NCBI GenBank assembly: GCA_001800005.1
Contig: MGUL01000092.1
Location: 8,084-25,285, forward strand
DNA from: Elusimicrobia bacterium RBG_16_66_12
GTDB lineage: Bacteria > Elusimicrobiota > Elusimicrobia > UBA1565 > UBA9628
Length of the DNA stretch: 17,202 nucleotides
Direction: 5' to 3'
Below, piece by piece: positions 14,248 to 17,202 of this stretch. Both the position numbers and the translations under genes were made by a program. Under the pieces are notes generated by a model. It was given only the letters and a program-made list of their open reading frames with translations. It was not told the origin of the DNA and searched no databases. Each line of letters opens with the position of its first letter. The stretch's first letter is position 1.

Positions 14248-14559
14248 CTATCCTCGCTCGTTCTTGTCGGTCGATTTCTTGAAGGCGGTCTTGCCGGACT
14301 GCTCGACGGTGTCCACGATCGCGAAGATCACGGCGTCCACCGGTCGGCCTTCGGTGCGGCTGGTCTGCCTGGCACTCGAACCCTGCACGAGCAGGACGAG
14401 TTCCCCCTCGCCGGCGCCGACGGAGTCGACGGCGACGAGGGGGCTGCCCTTCGGGGAGCCGGCCAGGTCCACGGGCTGAACCAGCATCAGCTTGGACCCG
14501 ATCAGCTTCTCGTCCTTGAGTGTGCAGACGACGGTGCCCGTCACGCGGGCGAAAATCAA
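14248..14559 (-). CDS. BMC-P pentameric vertex protein (EutN/CcmL family), first copy, TTG start
   Basis: A 103-aa EutN/CcmL-type vertex protein: IFARVTGTVVCTLKDEKL, LMLVQPVDLAG, VAVDSVGAGEGELVLLVQGSSAR and VIFAIVDTVEQ are textbook family features. The C-terminal tail is long and charged (FKKSTDKNERG). The frame can only begin at TTG 14559, because the usual pentamer N-terminus starts right there. The strong AGGAGG (14598-14603) is 38 nt away and belongs instead to an 11-codon leader ORF that ends across the TTG. A hairpin covers the TTG. Initiation should therefore be weak and depend on translation of the leader, which would keep vertex protein scarce relative to hexamers (inference). It ends 3 nt before the aldehyde dehydrogenase gene. 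Confidence 0.9.
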   Translation of the reverse strand: MIFARVTGTVVCTLKDEKLIGSKLMLVQPVDLAGSPKGSPLVAVDSVGAGEGELVLLVQGSSARQTSRTEGRPVDAVIFAIVDTVEQSGKTAFKKSTDKNERG

Positions 14560-14582
14560 GCTCCGCTCCGCTTCGCTTGATT
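14554..14582 (-). promoter_or_regulatory. mRNA hairpin covering the TTG start of the pentamer gene
   Basis: In the mRNA sense AATCAAGC (14582-14575) and GCTTGATT (14561-14554) are perfect 8-bp arms around a 13-nt purine-rich loop. The TTG start (14559-14557) is inside the 3' arm. The structure overlaps the leader ORF, whose translating ribosomes would have to melt it. No U-run follows, so it is not a terminator. Confidence 0.6.
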
Positions 14583-14591
14583 CACTTTCAT
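14556..14591 (-). CDS. Candidate 11-residue leader ORF coupled to the pentamer gene
   Basis: ATG 14591 has an ideal AGGAGG (14598-14603) 6 nt upstream and encodes MKVNQAKRSGA, ending at TGA 14558-14556, which overlaps the pentamer's TTG start (TTGA). The ORF runs through the hairpin that hides that start. It is either a true leader peptide for reinitiation or, less likely, the original start displaced by a frameshift; a fused reading would give a pentamer with an atypical N-terminal extension. Confidence 0.5.
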   Translation of the reverse strand: MKVNQAKRSGA

Positions 14592-14602
14592 AAACGTCCT
14601 CC

Positions 14603-14899
14603 TTACTTCTTGCGGGACAGATGCTCGGGCAGCGAGATCGGCATCTTGCCCTCGAGGTCAGGGTGCGGCTGCGGGATCACATGCACGGCGATCAGCTCGC
14701 CGACCTTCTGCGCGGCCGCCGCGCCCGAGTCGCACGCGGCCTTGCACGCGGCGACCTCGCCGCGGAACAGCACCGTCACCAGGCCGGTGCCGACCTTCTC
14801 GTAGCCGACGATGCGCACGTCGGCGGCCTTCACGGCGGCGTCGGCGGCTTCCACGCAGGCGACGAGGCCGCGGGTCTCGATCATTCCGAGGGCGTTCAT
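14603..14899 (-). CDS. BMC-H microcompartment shell hexamer protein (first copy)
   Basis: A 98-aa PduA/EutM-type shell protein starting MNALGMIETRGL at ATG 14899, with AGGAGA 7 nt upstream and 13 nt after the pduL stop; a longer open frame to 14986 runs into pduL and is rejected. Motifs: VEAADAAVKAADVRIVGYEKVGTGL, FRGEVAACKAACDSGAAAA and AVHVIPQPHPDLE. The pore loop is K35-V-G-T38-G, close to the KIGSGL of PduA, so a polar pore for small metabolites is expected. The C-terminal tail (KMPISLPEHLSRKK) is longer and more basic than in the second BMC-H gene. Strong initiation signals fit a major shell component. Confidence 0.96.
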   Translation of the reverse strand: MNALGMIETRGLVACVEAADAAVKAADVRIVGYEKVGTGLVTVLFRGEVAACKAACDSGAAAAQKVGELIAVHVIPQPHPDLEGKMPISLPEHLSRKK

Positions 14900-14912
14900 T
14901 GTTCTGTTCTCC

Positions 14913-15548
14913 TTACGCGATGTGCACGATGTCGCCGGTCTTGATCCCGGCGGCGTTGGCTTCGTCCGTGTCGACATGAAACTCAAGGCTATAATTGGCC
15001 GACACTCTTACCACAACGTCTTCGAAAACAGTCGACCGTCCTTTGCCGTTGCCCGCGCGGACCCTAACGATCTCGCCTGAGGCAACCCCCAGGCTCTTGG
15101 CTTCCGCCGGGCTGAAGTGAAGATGCCGTTGGGCGATAACCACGCCTTCTTTGATCGTCACTTCCCCCGCCGGCCCGACGAGCACGGCCCCCGCAGAGCC
15201 CTTGATGTCTCCCGACTCGCGGACCGGAGGAATGATCCCGATGCCGATGGCGTCGGTGACGGCGATCTCGATCTGAGTGTGGGAGCGGTACGGCGCGACG
15301 AGGCGGACCTTGCTGATGGTTCCTTTCGGGCCTTTGACCGAGATAGACTCCTCGGCCGCCCAGAAGCCGGGCTGCTTGATGTTCTTCACTTTCTTCGGCT
15401 CCGCCGCGCGGCCGAACAGTATCTTGAAATGCTCTTGCGTCAGATGGCAGTGGCGGTTGGAGACGCCGACGGGAATGTCGAACTTCGAGCGCCTCAGGCG
15501 CTTCTCGATCTCGGCGGCGAGCCCCTCGGCGAGGGCGGGAGCGCTCAC
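14913..15548 (-). CDS. pduL: Phosphate acyltransferase PduL with encapsulation peptide
   Basis: A 211-aa PduL-type phosphotransacylase that converts acetyl-CoA and phosphate to acetyl-phosphate, regenerating CoA inside the compartment. N-terminal residues 2-20 (SAPALAEGLAAEIEKRLRR) form an amphipathic helix of encapsulation type. The two PduL domains show metal-binding and active-site signatures: VSNRHCHLT (H33, H35), APYRSHTQ with a probable phosphate-binding R88, AQRHLHFSP (H142, H144) and HVDTDEANA (H191). Length is typical. It begins at GTG 15548, overlapping the tpiA stop as GTGA. It pairs functionally with the aldehyde dehydrogenase encoded downstream. No acetate kinase is in the window, so acetyl-phosphate would be used elsewhere. 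Confidence 0.97.
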   Translation of the reverse strand: MSAPALAEGLAAEIEKRLRRSKFDIPVGVSNRHCHLTQEHFKILFGRAAEPKKVKNIKQPGFWAAEESISVKGPKGTISKVRLVAPYRSHTQIEIAVTDAIGIGIIPPVRESGDIKGSAGAVLVGPAGEVTIKEGVVIAQRHLHFSPAEAKSLGVASGEIVRVRAGNGKGRSTVFEDVVVRVSANYSLEFHVDTDEANAAGIKTGDIVHIA

Positions 15549-16312
15549 GCGGTTTTGAACCCCATGATGCGCAGAAAGGAGTCCTTCTTGAGGCTGGCCC
15601 CTCCGACCAGGGCCCCGTCCACGTCGGGCTGGGACATCAGCGTGTCCACGTTGTCGGCCGTAACCGAGCCGCCGTAGAGGACGCGCACGCCGCCCGCGAA
15701 GGGCTTGCCGTACAGCTTCTCGAGCTGGCCGCGCACGAAGAGATGCGCCTCCTGGGCCTGAGCAGGAGCGGCCGTCTTGCCGGTGCCGATGGCCCAGACC
15801 GGCTCATAGGCGATGACGGCCTTGGACAGGTCGGCCGGGGCGAAGCCCGCGAGGCCGCCGGCCAGCTGGGTCTCCAGCACGCGCCAGGTCTTCTGGCTCT
15901 CGCGCTCCTCCAGCGTCTCGCCGATGCAGACGATCGGGGTCAGCCCCGCCTTCAGCGCCGCCGCGAGCTTCTTGTTGACGGCCTCGTCTGTCTCGCCGAA
16001 GAGCTTGCGCCGCTCGGAATGGCCGATGATGACCATCCGACAGCCGGCGTCGACCAGCATCGCCGTCGAGATCTCGCCGGTGAAGGCTCCCGAGGCTTCC
16101 CAATGGCAGTCCTGGGCGCCTAGGCGCACGGCGGAGCCCTTGAGGACCTCGGCCACCGCGGCGATGGCGGTGAAGGGCACGCAGACGGCGGTCTCGCCCG
16201 ATGCGGCCGCGGCGCCGTCATTGACGGCGCGGGCCAGCTCCACGGACTGGCCCAGCGTGAGGTTCATCTTCCAGTTTCCGGCGATGAGAGGACGGCGCAG
16301 AGGCGATGTCAT
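15545..16312 (-). CDS. tpiA: Triosephosphate isomerase
   Basis: A 255-aa TIM-barrel enzyme interconverting glyceraldehyde-3-phosphate and dihydroxyacetone phosphate. All catalytic parts are visible: AGNWKMN (K15), IIGHSERR (H98), AYEPVWAIGTGKT (E170 and loop 6) and the phosphate-binding YGGSV. The start at ATG 16312 (MTSPLRRPLIAGNWK) matches the family. In-frame GTG 16351 and ATG 16342 would add an atypical N-terminus and run across the dyad, so they are less likely. The Shine-Dalgarno is poor (GGGA). It is the first gene after the operon promoter and overlaps pduL by 4 nt. Its placement suggests it clears the glyceraldehyde-3-phosphate produced by DeoC. No encapsulation helix is visible, so it is probably outside the shell, possibly doubling as the cell's glycolytic enzyme. 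Confidence 0.97.
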   Translation of the reverse strand: MTSPLRRPLIAGNWKMNLTLGQSVELARAVNDGAAAASGETAVCVPFTAIAAVAEVLKGSAVRLGAQDCHWEASGAFTGEISTAMLVDAGCRMVIIGHSERRKLFGETDEAVNKKLAAALKAGLTPIVCIGETLEERESQKTWRVLETQLAGGLAGFAPADLSKAVIAYEPVWAIGTGKTAAPAQAQEAHLFVRGQLEKLYGKPFAGGVRVLYGGSVTADNVDTLMSQPDVDGALVGGASLKKDSFLRIMGFKTA

Positions 16313-16334
16313 GGTGTCATTCCCACGGTCGATT

Positions 16335-16351
16335 GTGGACATTCTGTCCAC
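16335..16351. promoter_or_regulatory. Perfect dyad in the leader of the BMC operon (candidate operator)
   Basis: GTGGAC (16335-16340), 5 nt, GTCCAC (16346-16351) form a perfect inverted repeat. It sits about 25-40 nt downstream of the expected transcription start and 23 nt before the tpiA ATG. Size and symmetry suit a dimeric repressor of sugar-phosphate or nucleoside catabolism; no regulator gene is in the window. Confidence 0.45.
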
Positions 16352-16381
16352 GGGCGCCTCTCAGGAGGCCTCTCCGCGCGT

Positions 16382-16410
16382 ATTCTACCTAGAGACCCCC
16401 GCCAAGTCAA
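16382..16410 (-). promoter_or_regulatory. Predicted sigma-70-type promoter of the BMC operon
   Basis: On the minus strand TTGACT (16410-16405), a 17-nt spacer and TAGAAT (16387-16382) give one mismatch to consensus in each hexamer with ideal spacing. It lies in the only real intergenic gap on this side, between the acid phosphatase stop and tpiA. The start of transcription should be near 16375, leaving a leader of about 60 nt. Confidence 0.72.
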
Positions 16411-16422
16411 CAGCCAAGCCGG

Positions 16423-17016
16423 CTAGAATTGAGAGAGGGGCAGGACCTGCTCGCCCAGCCTGCCGGGGTTGTATTCGTCGGCGGCGACGGACTTGCCGCC
16501 GCGCCTGACGCGGACGGCCGGCACTCCCGCGTTCTTGGCCTCGAGCATGTCCCGGTCGCTGTCTCCGAAGAAGAGGACGAAGCGTCCGTCCTGGAGGTGC
16601 AGGTGCTTGTTCTCGGGCGCGCCGACGAAGGCGAAGCCCTTGGGCGCCAGATGACGCCACTCCTTCTTGAGGGCGTCGCCGCCCGTCGCCTGGCGGTCGG
16701 CCAGGATCAGAATGCGGAAGCCGAAGGCGCGCAAGAGGCATGCCAGGCCGTAAGGCAGGACCTTCGGGGTCTCCAAGTCGTAAGAACTGTTGACGACCTT
16801 CCAGTACTCGGGGCTGCGCAGCTGCTGGACGGAGCGGGCGGCCTTGGCGAAAGATTCTTGAGAATGGACCAAAGTGTCGTCGTAGTCGAAAGCGACGCCC
16901 AGCCGCGCGATGGTGACGAGGCTGAAAACGAGCCCCCAGACGCTCATGGCGGCCAGGATCTTCTTGGCGGTGGTCCAGGTCTTCTCGACTTTCGCGCGGA
17001 CGTCCTTGAGCACCAT
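16423..17016 (-). CDS. Membrane-anchored HAD phosphatase, class B acid phosphatase (AphA)-like
   Basis: A 197-aa HAD subfamily IIIB-like phosphatase. An N-terminal hydrophobic segment (about 20-37) should anchor or export it. Motif I is FDYDDTLVHS with nucleophile D44 and acid D46. A Lys at the motif III region (NKHLHL, K137) and motif IV GDSDRDMLEA (151-160) follow. The C-terminal pattern (VPAVRVRR, GRLGEQVLPLSQF) parallels the end of E. coli AphA, which dephosphorylates nucleotides in the periplasm. In motif II the usual TGR is ADR (106-108), so the conserved Thr is missing and activity could differ. ATG 17016 follows the nucleotidase stop by 1 nt with AGGAGG 6 nt upstream, so the two are co-transcribed. 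It may help release nucleosides (inference). Confidence 0.85.
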   Translation of the reverse strand: MVLKDVRAKVEKTWTTAKKILAAMSVWGLVFSLVTIARLGVAFDYDDTLVHSQESFAKAARSVQQLRSPEYWKVVNSSYDLETPKVLPYGLACLLRAFGFRILILADRQATGGDALKKEWRHLAPKGFAFVGAPENKHLHLQDGRFVLFFGDSDRDMLEAKNAGVPAVRVRRGGKSVAADEYNPGRLGEQVLPLSQF

Positions 17017-17017
17017 G

Positions 17018-17202
17018 TCAGTCCTCCTTGCGCTTCATCCGGCCCGCGGGGGGTGCCACGACCGTCTTCTGCTTCTCGGCGCACTGACGCAGGACTTCGC
17101 GAGCCAGGACCCCCGTCGGCTCGTGGGAGTCGGCTGAGGAGAACGCATTGAACCCGTCGCCGCCCATCACGATGAAATCGAGGGCCGCGACGGCGTAGGT
17201 CT
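17018..17202 (-). CDS. 5'-nucleotidase (UshA/NadN family), C-terminal end only
   Basis: The last 61 codons of a gene entering from the right edge, ending TGA 17020-17018. The visible peptide begins TYAVAALDFIVMGGDGFNAF, which is the signature of the 5'-nucleotidase C-terminal domain (Y-VA--DFI--GGDG-) that binds the nucleotide base and sugar. The rest (about 40 residues) is a basic tail. Enzymes of this family are exported and hydrolyse nucleotides to nucleosides and phosphate; signal peptide and metal centre are outside the window. It is tightly followed by the acid phosphatase. Confidence 0.82.
   Translation of the reverse strand, partial: TYAVAALDFIVMGGDGFNAFSSADSHEPTGVLAREVLRQCAEKQKTVVAPPAGRMKRKED

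Noticed and set aside
14554..14582. Intrinsic terminator between the shell gene and the pentamer
   Set aside because: The stem is AT-containing with a 13-nt loop and no U-run, and it overlaps the start codon of an essential shell gene.
16335..16351. tpiA starting at GTG 16351
   Set aside because: It would add 13 residues not found in the family and place the dyad in coding sequence; ATG 16312 gives the usual N-terminus.

Overview
Every gene I can support in this window lies on the minus strand, so transcription runs from the right edge to the left. The DNA is GC-rich (about two thirds by eye) and densely packed: most neighbouring genes overlap by 1-8 nt or sit less than 15 nt apart. Strong AGGAGG ribosome binding sites are common. 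Lipoprotein signals and a PilT motor ATPase point to a diderm bacterium. The combination recalls high-GC uncultured lineages such as Elusimicrobiota, but the phylum is a weak guess.

Right edge (17202-16423): the 3' end of a UshA/NadN-type 5'-nucleotidase is followed 1 nt later by a membrane-anchored, class B (AphA-like) HAD acid phosphatase. The only sizeable gap on the right half (16313-16422) follows. It holds a very good sigma-70-type promoter (TTGACT, 17 nt, TAGAAT) and a perfect downstream dyad.

Centre (16312-6196): one long bacterial microcompartment (BMC) operon. In order of transcription: tpiA, pduL, BMC-H shell, EutN-type pentamer, PduP/EutE-like acylating aldehyde dehydrogenase, PduT-like BMC-T shell, caspase-like protease 1, rpiB, caspase-like protease 2, pentamer, pentamer, deoC, a zinc-ribbon protein, a second BMC-H shell, and a small EutQ/EutT-N-like protein. 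The DeoC + RpiB + PduL + aldehyde dehydrogenase core is that of the 'sugar phosphate utilizing' (SPU) class of metabolosomes. DeoC would split deoxyribose-5-phosphate into acetaldehyde and glyceraldehyde-3-phosphate. The dehydrogenase makes acetyl-CoA, PduL makes acetyl-phosphate, and TpiA passes the triose to glycolysis. PduL, the dehydrogenase and DeoC each carry an N-terminal amphipathic helix of the encapsulation-peptide kind. The two upstream phosphatases could feed the pathway by releasing nucleosides from nucleotides.

The most unusual feature is a pair of paralogous caspase-fold (peptidase C14) genes with intact His/Cys dyads. They carry export signals and different N-terminal modules, and they sit in the middle of the shell/enzyme operon with 4-nt overlaps to their neighbours and rpiB between them. 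RpiB itself lacks the usual catalytic Cys. Other oddities are a leader mini-ORF and hairpin over a pentamer's TTG start, a 13-codon overlapping mini-ORF inside an AT-rich dyad, and a PduT homologue without its Fe-S Cys.

Left (6186-1): a second transcription unit, probably with its own promoter inside the last BMC gene (TTGACG, 17 nt, TACAAT). It encodes a PilT-type ATPase, a Pro-rich protein with a perfect 54-bp tandem duplication, a DnaA-like AAA+ ATPase lacking the DnaA arginine finger and DNA-binding domain, a membrane GAF-histidine kinase, and the start of a lipoprotein that runs off the left edge. This looks like a type IV pilus/signalling cluster rather than part of the BMC. No rRNA, tRNA, insertion sequence or CRISPR array was seen, and no stretch over 300 bases lacks a gene.
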